DNA of 44,553 bases, taken from Gemmatimonadota bacterium. Lineage in GTDB: Bacteria > Gemmatimonadota > Gemmatimonadetes > Longimicrobiales > Gaopeijiaceae. A program made the position numbers and the translations under genes. Shown in pieces: positions 35,001 to 44,400 of the stretch (the first letter of the stretch is position 1; each line of letters starts with the position of its first letter). A model generated the notes under the pieces. It was not told the DNA's origin and made no database searches. It was given only the letters and a program-made list of their open reading frames with translations. The stretch spans positions 1-44,553 of the forward strand of contig JAPPNO010000095.1 of NCBI GenBank assembly GCA_028873845.1, given 5' to 3'.

Positions 35001-35906
35001 TTCACCGGCACCTCCCCCATGTCACCCTACGGGATCAACGTCCCCGAGACGTACACGCGGGCCTACGGGTCCTTCGGCGTGCGCTGCGTGGTGGGCTCGG
35101 AGGTCCCCAACAACGCAGGCTCGCTCGGCACGATCGAGGTCACTGCGCCCTCAGGCTGTCTCCTCAACGCGCCCCCGCCCGCCGCCGTCTCCGCGCGCCA
35201 CTCGATCGGGCAGATGCTCCCCGACGTGGTGCTCGGCTGCCTGGCCCAGGCGATGCCGCCGGGTTCGGTCCCGGCCGAGGGGGCGTCGTGTCTCTGGAAC
35301 CCGGTCTTCATGGGCGGGCCGGGGCTGACGGGGACGTATCCGTATGGGGACTCGGAGGCGTTTGTGGTCAACCCGTTCCACACCGGGGGCACGGGGGCGC
35401 GGCCGGGGAAGGACGGGCTCAGCGCGACCTCGTTCCCGTCGGGGGTGCGCAGCACGCCGATCGAGATCACCGAGACGGTGGCGCCGCTGATCTTCTGGCG
35501 GAAGGAGTACATTCCGGACTCGGGCGGGCCGGGCGAGTATCGCGGCGGTCTGGGGCAGGTGATGGAGGTTTCGCACGCGGACGGCGCCCCCTTCGCGGTG
35601 TCCAAGATGTTCGAGCGGGTGCGCAACGCCGCGCGGGGACGGGAGGGGGGCGGGGCGGGCGCTCCGGGAAGGGTCCATGTGCCGGGCGTCGGGGACCTGC
35701 GGGTGAAGGGAAGGGAGGTGGTGCCGCCGGGGCACCGGCTCGTTCTGGAGACGCCGGGGGGCGGGGGGCTGGGGGATCCGCGCGGGCGAAGCCGGGAGAA
35801 GGTGCGCGAAGACGTATTGGACCAGTATGTTACCGGTGAAGGTGCCGCTCATGATTGTGACAGCCCGGATATGCGGACCGGCAGCCGGGGAGCTGCCGCG
35901 GGCTGA
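32022..35906 (+). CDS. Fused hydantoinase A/B (5-oxoprolinase type)
   Basis: A 1294-residue protein. The HyuA half (about 1-690) shows an actin-like ATPase start AIDIGGTFTDVALE, then HGTTLATNAIIERKGA, a second phosphate loop FDMGGTTAKLCVI, GAGGGSIAGVD and FGGSAPIHAARLA. The HyuB half (about 715-1265) follows a linker and includes REAGDLSAGVFDLSGRML, NDPWEGTGHLNDFTVVTP, EGIRIPIGHLI and a glycine-rich LETPGGGGLGDP end. This order is that of ATP-dependent 5-oxoprolinases and hydantoinases. It should open a cyclic amide such as 5-oxoproline or a hydantoin. ATG 32022 overlaps the SDR gene; an in-frame GTG at 32043 is an alternative just after that gene's stop. Confidence 0.9.
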   Translation: MARRAIDVPARLAIDIGGTFTDVALEVGGRLVTTKVLTTHAAPEHGVLDGVAKVLGMASVAPPAVRLVIHGTTLATNAIIERKGARTALIVTEGHRDALEMAHENRFEQYDISVDRPPPLVPRRLRLPVRERVDRRGRVLIPLDEDTVHALLPVLDEHGVESVAVGLIHGYANPSHERRIGDILATERPGLAVTLASDVCPEVREYERLSTACANAYVQPLMARYLKGLATSLRDRGLACPFLLMTSGGGLTTLDTAVTAPIRLVESGPAGGAILASHLARKLDLGDVLSFDMGGTTAKLCVIDGGEPLHSRTFDVARSYRFKQGSGLPVRIPVIEMVEIGAGGGSIAGVDDMDRIHVGPESAGSEPGPAAYGQGGGEPTVTDADVVLGRIDPELFAGGAIGLDRGRAEAAVEGRVGSKLGLDARVAALGVSEMVDENMSNAARTHAIEWGKGLGGRTVIAFGGSAPIHAARLADKLELDRFLVPGDAGVGSAVGFLLAPISYEVVRSRYMRLSRFDPGLVREVLAGMRAEAAAVVGEGAPGVETTERTHAFMRYVGQGHEIGVGLPREVVGGGEGPEVVAALKAAFDRAYETVYGRTIPGLDVEVLSWTLAVSAPARGARGVAGSASEVAAGAVVEPWEHRESPVGDPAAPQAQRPPSNAWTELFEGTDKGLVRAPIHHRRDLLVGDRVTGPALIAEEQTTTVLPDGWHAGVLPGGHLLAERDTRPSARTAASALQDQIMWSRLLSVVEEQARTLVRTAFSTPVREAGDLSAGVFDLSGRMLAQAVTGTPGHVNAMAASVGFFLRDHPIETLAEGDVLVTNDPWEGTGHLNDFTVVTPTFLDGRPVALFAATSHIADVGGRGFGADANQVFEEGIRIPIGHLIRAGRVDETLMRMVRANVREPDVAQGDLYSLAACNSAGGERLVAMMKEFGLESLDGLAEMILTASRRAMLDRIRALKPGTYRHSMTIDGYDQDLELVCVLTVSREGIHIDFTGTSPMSPYGINVPETYTRAYGSFGVRCVVGSEVPNNAGSLGTIEVTAPSGCLLNAPPPAAVSARHSIGQMLPDVVLGCLAQAMPPGSVPAEGASCLWNPVFMGGPGLTGTYPYGDSEAFVVNPFHTGGTGARPGKDGLSATSFPSGVRSTPIEITETVAPLIFWRKEYIPDSGGPGEYRGGLGQVMEVSHADGAPFAVSKMFERVRNAARGREGGGAGAPGRVHVPGVGDLRVKGREVVPPGHRLVLETPGGGGLGDPRGRSREKVREDVLDQYVTGEGAAHDCDSPDMRTGSRGAAAG

Positions 35907-35925
35907 CAGCGAAAGGAGGAGATTC

Positions 35926-36819
35926 ATGAGATCCTTCAGGTTGCTTCTGATCCCTCTCGTGCTCGCCCCCCTGGCCTGTGAATCCGATCTTCCCCCGACC
36001 GAAGAGCCCGGGGAGTCCGTCTTCACGATCGGCGCCGTGCGGCCCGCGACCCTGATGCGCCCCGTGGACTACGTCCCCGGTACCCCGATCCCGGTGGTGA
36101 TCGTGTTGCACGGATACAACAGCCACTCGGGAGCCATCAATCGGTACCTGGGGATCGGCAGACGGATCAACGAAGAGCACTTCGCCGTGATCCTTCCGGA
36201 GGGCACGAAGAACCCGAACGGGCAGAGATTCTGGAATGCCACCGACTACTGCTGCGATTTCTGGAACACGGGGCCCGATGACGTGGGCTACCTGAACAGT
36301 TTGTATGAGGAAGCGGGCAACTACGTCACCACCAGTGGCGTGTACCTGATCGGCCATTCGAACGGTGGGTTCATGGCCTACCGGATGGCCTGCGAGTCGA
36401 TGCCGGAACTGAAGGGGATCGTGAGCCTGGCGGGAACGACGTACCATGACCCGGACCGCTGCGAGGGAGCCACGCCGGTTCCGGTGCTGCACCTGCATGG
36501 CACGAGCGACGGCACCATCCAGTATGGAGGCTGGTACCGAACGACCGGTGCCGGCAGGATCCACTATCCCGGGGCCGCGCAGACGGTGGAACGCTGGGCC
36601 GGGCGCGCGGGGTGCGACGTGGATGCCGCGGCGGAGCTCGAGTCGATCGAGCTGGTTCTCAACATTCCCGATGCGGAAACGCATCCCACTCGTTACGAGG
36701 CCGGTTGCGGAGGCGGGGTCGCGCTGGAGCTTTGGACGATCGAGGATGGGTCGCACGTTCCGGGTTTCAACGCGGTTGATATCGGCCGCCGCCTGATCCA
36801 CTGGCTGTTCTACAAGTAG
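35926..36819 (+). CDS. PHB-depolymerase/feruloyl-esterase-like alpha/beta-hydrolase lipoprotein
   Basis: A 297-residue lipoprotein with a near-perfect Shine-Dalgarno (AAAGGAGGA) five bases before ATG 35926. The lipobox is L-A-P-L-A-C with Cys18. The alpha/beta-hydrolase catalytic set is visible: nucleophile S145 in LIGHSNGGFMAYRMA, D195 in HLHGTSDGTI and H277 in EDGSHVPGF. FWNATDYCCDF near residue 103 is a hallmark of the LpqC/PHB-depolymerase group, and LHGYNSHSG provides the oxyanion strand. It should hydrolyse esters of polyhydroxyalkanoates or aromatic acids at the envelope. It follows the hydantoinase by 19 bp, with no evident pathway link. Confidence 0.88.
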   Translation: MRSFRLLLIPLVLAPLACESDLPPTEEPGESVFTIGAVRPATLMRPVDYVPGTPIPVVIVLHGYNSHSGAINRYLGIGRRINEEHFAVILPEGTKNPNGQRFWNATDYCCDFWNTGPDDVGYLNSLYEEAGNYVTTSGVYLIGHSNGGFMAYRMACESMPELKGIVSLAGTTYHDPDRCEGATPVPVLHLHGTSDGTIQYGGWYRTTGAGRIHYPGAAQTVERWAGRAGCDVDAAAELESIELVLNIPDAETHPTRYEAGCGGGVALELWTIEDGSHVPGFNAVDIGRRLIHWLFYK

Positions 36820-36868
36820 CGGGAGACTCCCCCCGGACTCGCGCGCACCGGCGTCGCGGTGGTTCGTC

Positions 36869-38278
36869 ATGGCCATAGACCTGGCGGACGATGCGATCCA
36901 CGCGCTGAACCGCGCCGCCGCCGCGGCCGCGCGCGAAGGAGGCGAGGCGATCGAGCCCCGGCACGTCCTCGCGGGGGTGATCTCGCAGGCGGACCCGAAA
37001 CTGCTCGAGATTCTGTCGCAACTCGACCTCGACCCCGCCACGCTTCCAGGCCCGCTTCGCGACGTCCCGGAGACGTACGAGGGCCACCTGCCCTTCACCC
37101 CCGCGGCTCACAAAGTGCTTGCGGCTGCCGTGGAGGCGACCTCCGCGGAGGAACCCGGCGCCACCGGAAGCGCCCATCTCCTGCTGGGCGTTGCCCGCGC
37201 CGGCGGCCCGGGGTCTTCGGCTGTGTTGGGTGAATGGGGACTGAGCCCCGGCGCGCTTGCAGCCGTCCTGGCTTCGCGGCCCGCATCGGCGGCGCCCGCG
37301 AAGGCGGACACGGTTCAGACTGCCAGTGCCGCGACCACCCTCCTCCTTGCAGCCATCCTGCCCTTCGCCTGCGCCCCCGCCGACCCCTTCGCGGCCACCC
37401 CCGCCGACGGCCCGGTCCCCGAGATCGGCCCGGCCCCCGCGGACTACCGCCCCACCGCCGCGGGCGCCCCCTCGACCGACATCTGGATCGGACGGATCGG
37501 GCGCGGCGCCGGGGGCGCCCTCCAGGTACGGGACCTGGTCAACGCGACCGACCGCGACGGCTACGACAACCAGCCCGCCTTCGACCCCTCCGGCACGGCC
37601 GTGTACTACACCTCGGCCGTCGACTCGACGCAGACCGAGACCTTCCGCCTCCTCCTCCAGCCGAACGCCGCGGAACAGGTCACCCACACGCCAGGCGCCA
37701 GCGAGTTCTCACCCACGCCCATCCCCGCCCAGGACGCCTTCTCCGCGATCCGCGAAGAGCGCGGGCGCCAGTTCCTCTGGCGCTACGGCGCGGACGGCTC
37801 CGGCATGGGCCCCATCTTCGCGACGGTCGAGCCGGTCGGCTATCACGCGTGGGCGAACGGTACCGTCGCGGCCATGTTCGTGCTCGGCGATCCCCCCACG
37901 CTCCGGGTCGGCGACGCGCTCTCCGGCGAGGTGCGCACGGTGGCCGAGAACCCCGGCCGCTCCATTCACCGCATCCCGGGTTCGGAGGACATCTCCTTCG
38001 TGCGGAAGGTCGCCGAGGAAGAGTGGTGGATCGAGCGGCTCGATCCCCTCACGGGGGAGGCGACCCGCCTGGCGAGGACGCCGACCGGCCGCGAGGACTA
38101 CGCGTGGACCCCGGAGGGCGAGATCCTGATCGGGGACGGCGCCAGGCTGCTGGCGTGGTCGGCGGAGGCGGGGTGGTGGGAGGTGGCGCACCTCGACGAG
38201 ACGGACGGGGGCGACATCTCCCGCATCGCGGTCAGCGGCGACGGGACGCGGATCGCCCTGGTGAGAAACCGGCCATGA
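36869..38278 (+). CDS. Clp N-terminal domain fused to hydrophobic segment and beta-propeller
   Basis: A 469-residue protein of unusual build. Residues 1-136 form a Clp N-domain with both repeats: AIEPRHVLAGVI in the first, LPFTPAAHKVLAAAVEA leading into GSAHLLLGVARAGG in the second. No AAA ATPase part follows. Instead residues about 154-167 (ATTLLLAAILPFA) are a hydrophobic segment ending at Cys168, then an A/P-rich linker, then a TolB/WD40-like propeller (about 195-469; YDNQPAFDPSGTAVYY, EDYAWTPEGEILIG, ISRIAVSGDGTRIALV). No in-frame start codon sits just before the hydrophobic part. Topology with a cytoplasmic Clp_N and a periplasmic propeller is an inference. The stop overlaps the next ATG. 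Confidence 0.75.
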   Translation: MAIDLADDAIHALNRAAAAAAREGGEAIEPRHVLAGVISQADPKLLEILSQLDLDPATLPGPLRDVPETYEGHLPFTPAAHKVLAAAVEATSAEEPGATGSAHLLLGVARAGGPGSSAVLGEWGLSPGALAAVLASRPASAAPAKADTVQTASAATTLLLAAILPFACAPADPFAATPADGPVPEIGPAPADYRPTAAGAPSTDIWIGRIGRGAGGALQVRDLVNATDRDGYDNQPAFDPSGTAVYYTSAVDSTQTETFRLLLQPNAAEQVTHTPGASEFSPTPIPAQDAFSAIREERGRQFLWRYGADGSGMGPIFATVEPVGYHAWANGTVAAMFVLGDPPTLRVGDALSGEVRTVAENPGRSIHRIPGSEDISFVRKVAEEEWWIERLDPLTGEATRLARTPTGREDYAWTPEGEILIGDGARLLAWSAEAGWWEVAHLDETDGGDISRIAVSGDGTRIALVRNRP

Positions 38279-38466
38279 CACCCGCCCGCCGCCGGGCCAT
38301 CGTGACGCTGCTGGTCTACTGTGGGGTGGGTGCGCTCGTGCTGGGAGTGCTCGCCGGATCGGGCATCTTCTTCCCGTCTACGATGTGGGCCACGATCGGG
38401 GGCGCGGTCCTCGGGGCCTGGACGGGCCTTGCCATCTACCGGCTTCGTGCCGATTCCTTGATGTAG
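38275..38466 (+). CDS. Small two-helix membrane protein
   Basis: A 63-residue protein whose ATG overlaps the stop of the Clp_N-propeller gene (ATGA). After MTPARRRA come two hydrophobic segments (IVTLLVYCGVGALVLGVLAG and WATIGGAVLGAWTGLAIY), separated by a short SGIFFPSTM turn, and the basic end RLRADSLM. It has no recognised family. Overlap implies co-translation with the fusion protein, possibly as a membrane partner. Confidence 0.65.
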   Translation: MTPARRRAIVTLLVYCGVGALVLGVLAGSGIFFPSTMWATIGGAVLGAWTGLAIYRLRADSLM

Positions 38467-38603
38467 CACGGCACCGAAACATGCCGGGGGTGCCATGCGT
38501 AACCTGTCGGCGAGGGCGAATGCCGTGGACCGCATCCGGGAGGCGGCAGGGAACTCCCTCGACGTGCACGTAGACAACGCTCAACTGACCGAGGACGGAA
38601 TCG

Positions 38604-38906
38604 ATGTTCGGAGACGCGCTCAGCTGGTACATGACCTCGATGGCGGAGTTCTGGGGCTCCGCTTTCCGGATCGGCCTCCCCCAGATCCTGATCATCATTT
38701 TCGTGATCTGCTGGCTGCGAAAGAAGGGTGGCAGCAAGTCGTGCGGGAAGGGATGCGGCTGGATGTGGTGCTGCAAGGGCGGTGGCGACGAGGAGGAAGG
38801 CGCCTGGTCCGACTGGGAGGGCGACTGCGGATGCTCCTGCGGGAGCTGCTGCTGCCGGCAGGGGGGCGAGACGGACGCGGACGACGAGGGCGACGGCGAC
38901 GAATAG
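38604..38906 (+). CDS. Cysteine-rich single-pass membrane microprotein
   Basis: A 100-residue protein with GAGGACGGA upstream and codon third positions strongly G/C, supporting it over an overlapping frame. One hydrophobic helix (about 24-38, LPQILIIIFVICWL) is followed by RKKGG, which places the C-terminus in the cytoplasm. The tail has ten cysteines in two clusters, SCGKGCGWMWCC and DCGCSCGSCCC, separated by an acidic Trp-containing linker (DEEEGAWSDWEG), and ends very acidic. Dense Cys/Gly clusters suggest metal or iron-sulfur binding, or thiol redox. No family is recognised. Between 38467 and 38603 I see only a weak 6-bp hairpin (38470-38494). Confidence 0.65.
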   Translation: MFGDALSWYMTSMAEFWGSAFRIGLPQILIIIFVICWLRKKGGSKSCGKGCGWMWCCKGGGDEEEGAWSDWEGDCGCSCGSCCCRQGGETDADDEGDGDE

Positions 38907-38949
38907 CAAGGCCGGGGACGCTCGGAGGCTTCCGGCACCCCGTGGGCGG

Positions 38950-41232
38950 ATGATGACCTCGCGCCGGATCGTCCGCGCGGCGCTCCTGGCGGCGCCGGCG
39001 GCAATTCTGTCACCCCTTGCCGCCTTCGCTGCATATCCCAATGAGCCCAGCGCGGCCTTCCCGCCCGGGCAGGCCCGCCAGGATTCGCTCGCTGCCGGCT
39101 CACGCGAACGGTCTCCGGCCGTTGCCACGATCCGGGCGGTCCGCGCTCCCCATCCCCCCACCATCGACGCGGTCCTCGACGAGCCCTTCTGGCACGATAT
39201 CGAACCCGTAACGGATTTCCGCCAGCGCGTTCCCGTGGACGGCGCGCCCTCGTCGGAACGCACCGAGCTGCGCGTCGCCTTCGACGACAACAACCTCTAC
39301 TTCGCCGTCGTCCTCCACGATTCCGATCCGGACGGCATCCGGCGCAGCATCCTGCACCGCGAGGGCCGCATCGACCAGGACGACAACATCCGCATCGGCC
39401 TCGACACGTACAACGACAAGCGCAACGCCTACATCTTCGAGATCAACCCATTCGGCACCCAGGGCGACGCGCTCATCACCGACGAGTCGATGACGCTGTC
39501 GGACTGGTGGTGGGAGGGCGTCTACGAGAGCGAGGGGCGCGTCACCGATGAAGGCTGGGTCGTGGAAGCGGCCGTCCCCTTCACGACGATCCGCTTCGCC
39601 GAAGCCGAGGCGCCCGAGATGGGGATCCTCGTGGAGCGCACCATCCGCCGCAAGAACGAGATGGTGTACTTCCCGCACATCGGGCAGGAGTTTCGGCAGG
39701 GCCTTACCCAGGTCTCCCAGTACGCCACGCTGACCGGCCTGGAGGGGTTGCGGCGCGGCCGGTACATGGAGATGAAGCCCTTCGCGATCGCGGGGCGCTC
39801 GGTGATCGGGGCCCGCGGCGCGGCCGGCCGCGAGACGGAGACGCTCAATGACCTCGGCCTCGACTTCAAGTACTCGATCACGTCAAACCTGACGCTGGAT
39901 GCGACCCTGAATCCCGACTTCGCCCAGGTGGAGTCGGACAACGTCCAGATCAACCTCACCCGGTTCAGCCTTTTCTTCCCCGAAAAACGCGAGTTTTTCC
40001 TGGAGCGGGCGGGTCTGTTCGACTTCGGGGACGCGGAGGAGACGCAGGTCTTCTTCAGCCGCCGGATCGGGATCACGAACGACATCGTAGGAGGCGGACG
40101 GCTCACGGGGCAGGCCGGGCCCGTCTCGGTGGGGGCGCTCAGCCTCTACACCGGCGACGCCACCAGTCCCTTCGGAGGCACCCGGCCGGGGGGACTCAAC
40201 TCGGTGCTGCGGTTGCGCGCCGATCCGTTTCCGCGGACGACCGTCGGGATGATCGTGACGTCGCTGGATAAGGATGCCCGGTCCAACCGAGTGGTAGGGG
40301 GCGATGCCCAGATCCGCTTCGGGGGCTCCAGTTTCGTGCGGGGCTGGGTGGCGCGGTCTTCGATCCAGGTCGATGGCTCCGCTCCGTCCCCCGCTGCAAG
40401 CGCCACGGCGGGTTCGGTCGAGGCGGATCTCCGCAGCAGTCTGGTGTCGGCCGGGGCGGGATACACGCGCATCCCCCGGGACTTCAACCCCGCCCTGGGC
40501 TTCGTCCGGCGTTCCGACATGAGCCGGGTCACGGGCGCGCTGGCCGTCTTCCCCCGCTTCGAGCGCAGCCGCTGGGCGCGCCAGCTCCTGGCCGTCGCCT
40601 ACGGTGAACGCATTGCGGGACTGGATGGGGTCGACCAGGGAACCGTGCTGCTTTCCCGCAACATGCTCACCTTCCAGACGGGCGACCGCGCGATGCTGAA
40701 CCTGCGCCGCCGGTCGGAGAATCTCCAGTGGGCGGCCGGGATCCAGGGACGGGAACTGCCCGCCGGCGAGTACGTATTCGACCGGGTGGAGTTGCGCTTC
40801 AACACCAACGACAGCCGCCGCTTTTCGGGACGCGGAGGACTGTCGGCGGGCGAGTTCTGGAACGGGACCCGCACCGAGCTTTCGAGCGGGCTCATGTGGA
40901 AGACCGGTCCCCACCTGACCCTCGGAGGCCACTACACCTTCAACGACATCAGCCTTCCCGTCGCCGACGGCGACTTCACCACTCGTCTCTTCGTCGTCAC
41001 CATTCTGGGCGCCGTCAGCCGCTCGCTCTTCGCCAACGCCCTCGTCCAGTACGACGATGTCTCCAACGTTGTGCAGGCCAACGTGCGCATCAACTGGATC
41101 CACACGCCCGGCAGCGACCTCTTCGTGGTCTTCGACACGGGGTACCTGACGGGAGGTCTGCCGGATCCGCGGACCGAGCGCTGGCAGCGCAGGACGGGGG
41201 TGGTCAAGCTGACCTACCTGAAGGCGTTCTGA
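38950..41232 (+). CDS. CBM9-DUF5916 outer-membrane protein
   Basis: A 760-residue exported protein (ATG 38950, or 38953) with a signal peptide ending AFA-AY near residue 28. Residues about 60-250 form a CBM9-like domain (PTIDAVLDEPFW, ELRVAFDDNNLYFAVVLHD, EINPFGTQGD). From about 265 on is the DUF5916 barrel, with the hallmark DFAQVESDNVQINLTRF leading into FPEKREFFLE and then ARGLF-like GLFDFG. Alternating beta-strands continue to an aromatic C-terminal residue (KLTYLKAF), as needed for BAM-mediated insertion. Function of the family is unknown. It lies 43 bp after the cysteine-rich gene. The 260-bp gap to 41492 holds no gene. Confidence 0.88.
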   Translation: MMTSRRIVRAALLAAPAAILSPLAAFAAYPNEPSAAFPPGQARQDSLAAGSRERSPAVATIRAVRAPHPPTIDAVLDEPFWHDIEPVTDFRQRVPVDGAPSSERTELRVAFDDNNLYFAVVLHDSDPDGIRRSILHREGRIDQDDNIRIGLDTYNDKRNAYIFEINPFGTQGDALITDESMTLSDWWWEGVYESEGRVTDEGWVVEAAVPFTTIRFAEAEAPEMGILVERTIRRKNEMVYFPHIGQEFRQGLTQVSQYATLTGLEGLRRGRYMEMKPFAIAGRSVIGARGAAGRETETLNDLGLDFKYSITSNLTLDATLNPDFAQVESDNVQINLTRFSLFFPEKREFFLERAGLFDFGDAEETQVFFSRRIGITNDIVGGGRLTGQAGPVSVGALSLYTGDATSPFGGTRPGGLNSVLRLRADPFPRTTVGMIVTSLDKDARSNRVVGGDAQIRFGGSSFVRGWVARSSIQVDGSAPSPAASATAGSVEADLRSSLVSAGAGYTRIPRDFNPALGFVRRSDMSRVTGALAVFPRFERSRWARQLLAVAYGERIAGLDGVDQGTVLLSRNMLTFQTGDRAMLNLRRRSENLQWAAGIQGRELPAGEYVFDRVELRFNTNDSRRFSGRGGLSAGEFWNGTRTELSSGLMWKTGPHLTLGGHYTFNDISLPVADGDFTTRLFVVTILGAVSRSLFANALVQYDDVSNVVQANVRINWIHTPGSDLFVVFDTGYLTGGLPDPRTERWQRRTGVVKLTYLKAF

Positions 41233-41492
41233 CTCTGACAGCTGGTGAAATCCGCCGGTTGCCCGGGGTCCGCGGAGGGGATCTTCCAGCGCGCCCGCAG
41301 CCGACAGGCCCCTGCCCGGCCGGGAGTCCGCCCGCACCGCTTCCGGCAGGAACCATCCGCTGACTTCGCTGTAGGAAGAGTGCAAAGGGTACCTTCAGAC
41401 TTCTCGTGGCCGCCCCGCCCGCGACCGGAGCCTCCCTTTCATCCCGAGCGACGAATTCTGCCAGAGGCGGCCGCGTGACAAGGAGCGCTCGA

Positions 41493-44400
41493 ATGTTGAA
41501 CCGAAGAGCTTTCGCCCGCGACAAGCGGATCCTCCTGCTCATCCTCGCGGCTGGCCCCGCCCTCTCGGCCGGGTGCGACATTTCGGTCGATCCGGAGCCT
41601 GAGCCTGAGCCGGACCACGCAAGGACCGCGCTGGTTGCCCTCTACGAAGAGACGTCCGGATACGCGTGGCGCCTTCGGGACAACTGGTTGACGGACGCGC
41701 CGCTCGGGCTCTGGTTCGGTGTCGAGGTCGATCAATCAGGCCAGGTAATCGGCCTGGACCTCGCGGGCAACGGCCTGAACGGTACGATCCCCGCCGAGCT
41801 CGCCGACCTCACCGAACTGGAGTACCTGTTACTCGCCCGCAACAGATTGTCGGGTGAGATTCCCCCCCAACTGGGCGCACTCGGTTCCCTTGTCACCCTG
41901 GACCTCGGTGACAACAGACTATCGGGCGCGATTCCGCCAGAATTCGGCGACTTCGCCAGCCTCGGCTACCTGGACCTGCGCCAGAACCGACTGACGGGCC
42001 CGATCCCGCAGTCCGTGGGGCGTCTGTCGGCCCTCGGCCACCTGAATCTCAACCGCAACAGGTTGACGGGCCCCATCCCGGCGGCACTCGCCAACCTCCG
42101 GGAGTTGAGGGTGTTGCACCTGATCGACAACGAACTGACGGGACCGCTCCCGCCGGGCCTGGGCGACCTGTCCAATCTCACCACGCTTTTCCTGAGCCAC
42201 AACGAACTGACCGGACCGATCCCGGCCGAGTTGGGCAACCTGACGAGTCTCGTCGAGTTGAATCTGGAGGGCAATCGGTTCACCGGCCCGATTCCGGCGG
42301 AACTCGGCAACCTGGCCGACCTCAGGGATCTGGGCCTGTGCTGCAACGAGTTGACCGGACCGATTCCAGCGGAAGTCGCCAACCTGGCCGATCTCACGAA
42401 TCTCGGTCTCTTCTACAACCGGTTGACCGGCCCGATCCCGGCGGCGCTGGGAAATCTGACCGGCCTGGAAGACCTTGGCCTGAGTGACAATCGCCTGACC
42501 GGCCCGATTCCGGCGGAACTCGGCAACCTGGCCAATCTCAGGAGCCTGGGCCTGAGTGACAATCGCCTGACCGGCCCGATCCCCGCGGCGCTGGGCCGCC
42601 TCGCCCGACTCGTCTGGCTGAATCTGGACGGGAACAATCTGATCGGCCCGATTCCGGGGGAGCTCGGCGGTCTCGGTTCTCTCATCGTCCTGGATCTCGC
42701 GGACAACAATCTGACGGGTCCAATCCCGGGATCGCTGGGCCGTCTCGGTTCTCTCCGGCACCTGGAAATGGGGAACAACGATCTGACCGGTGACATTTCC
42801 GCGATCGCCGGACTCCGCGGACTCACGTGGCTGAAGATCGAGAACAACAGGCTGACGGGATCCATTCCGGCCGGTTTCGGCGGTTTCCGGCGACTGGAAC
42901 ACATGCGGCTATCGGGGAACGACCTGACGGGTGCCATTCCGCCCGAGCTCGGCGGCCTGCCGGTCGTGGACTCGCTGAACCTCTCCGACAACGGCCTGAC
43001 AGGGCCCATACCGGCGAGCCTCGGGCAACTGGACTCGATCATCGCGCTCGACCTTGCGGGCAACGACCTGTCGGGGCCGCTTCCCGAGGAGATGGGCGAC
43101 ATCGCTACGCTCAGGCGGCTCGACCTTCGCCGCAACCCCGGGCTGTCGTCCGAGGTGCCGGAGGGATGGACGGATCTCCGGCTCAGGACTTTCCTGGCGC
43201 AGGAAACCGGCGTTTGTGTGCCCGACGAGCCCGAGCTGATGCTCTGGCTGGAGAGCATCCCGACACGACGAGTCCGTTCCTGCCGGAGACCGGCCGCCTA
43301 TCTGGTCCAGGTGGTCCAGTCGCGTCGCTTCCCGGTCCCGCTGGTTGCGGGCGAAGACGCCCTGCTGCGCGTGTTCCCGACGGCGGTGCGCGCAACCGAC
43401 GCCGGCCTGCCGGACGTTCGGGCCAGCTTCTACGTTGACGGGACCCTGACGCATGTGGCCGATATTCCCGGAACGTCGGCGCCCATCCCGACGGCCGTCG
43501 ACGAGGGCTCGCTTCTGAACTCGGCCAACGCCGAGATCCCGGGTGAGCTGGTGCGGCCGGGACTGGAAATGGTGATCGAGATCGACCCCGAAGGGACGCT
43601 GGACCCGGATCTGGGCGTTGCCAGGCGCATCCCGGAGAGCGGCCGCCTGTTGGTCCGGGCCGAGACCCTGCCCGCCCTGGACTTCCTGTTCCTTCCCTTT
43701 CTGTGGAGCGAGAATCCGGACTCGGCGATTCTGGGAATCGTCGCAGAGCTGGTGGACGGCCCCGCGAGCCATGAACTGCTGGCTCCCGCGCGGGCGCTTC
43801 TGCCGGTTGCCGACATTGTGGCGGAGGCCCATGAGCCCGTGTGGACCTCGACCAACGATGTCGGGGAGCTGTATCTCGAGACGGAGGCGATTCGAGTCAT
43901 GGAGCAGGGCAGTGCCCTCATCTGGAACGTCCGCTACATGGGGATGATGTCGGGATCCGTCAAGGGCGGAACCGGGCAGAGCCGCCTGGGTGGCCGCCAC
44001 GGTTTCGTTGTCCCCGAGGCAAGCGCCATGGTCCGGCAGGTCGGCCACCTCTTCAACCTCCGGTCCGCGCCCTGCAGCGAGGAGGACCCGGACCCCTACT
44101 ATCCCTACGACAACGGGTCGATCGGCGCGTGGGGCTACGACCGGGCCGCCGGTGAGCTGGTCTCCCCCGCAACCCCGGACCTGATGTCCAACTGCGGTAC
44201 GGTCCGGTGGATCAGCGACTACCACTTCACGAATGCGTACAGCTACCGTCTGGTCGACGAGAACGTGAGGCGTTCGCCCTCGGCCGCCCCGGCCCGCTCG
44301 CTGCTGCTGTGGGGTGGCGTGGACGCCGACCGGAAACCGTACCTGGAGCCGGCGCTGGTTGTCGACGCGTCGCCGGCTTTGCCGGCGGCGGGCGGTGACC

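Noticed and set aside
38495-38953. 152-codon frame overlapping the cysteine-rich microprotein
   Set aside because: It is arginine-rich and without a ribosome binding site, whereas the other frame has a membrane helix, ordered Cys clusters and G/C-rich third positions.
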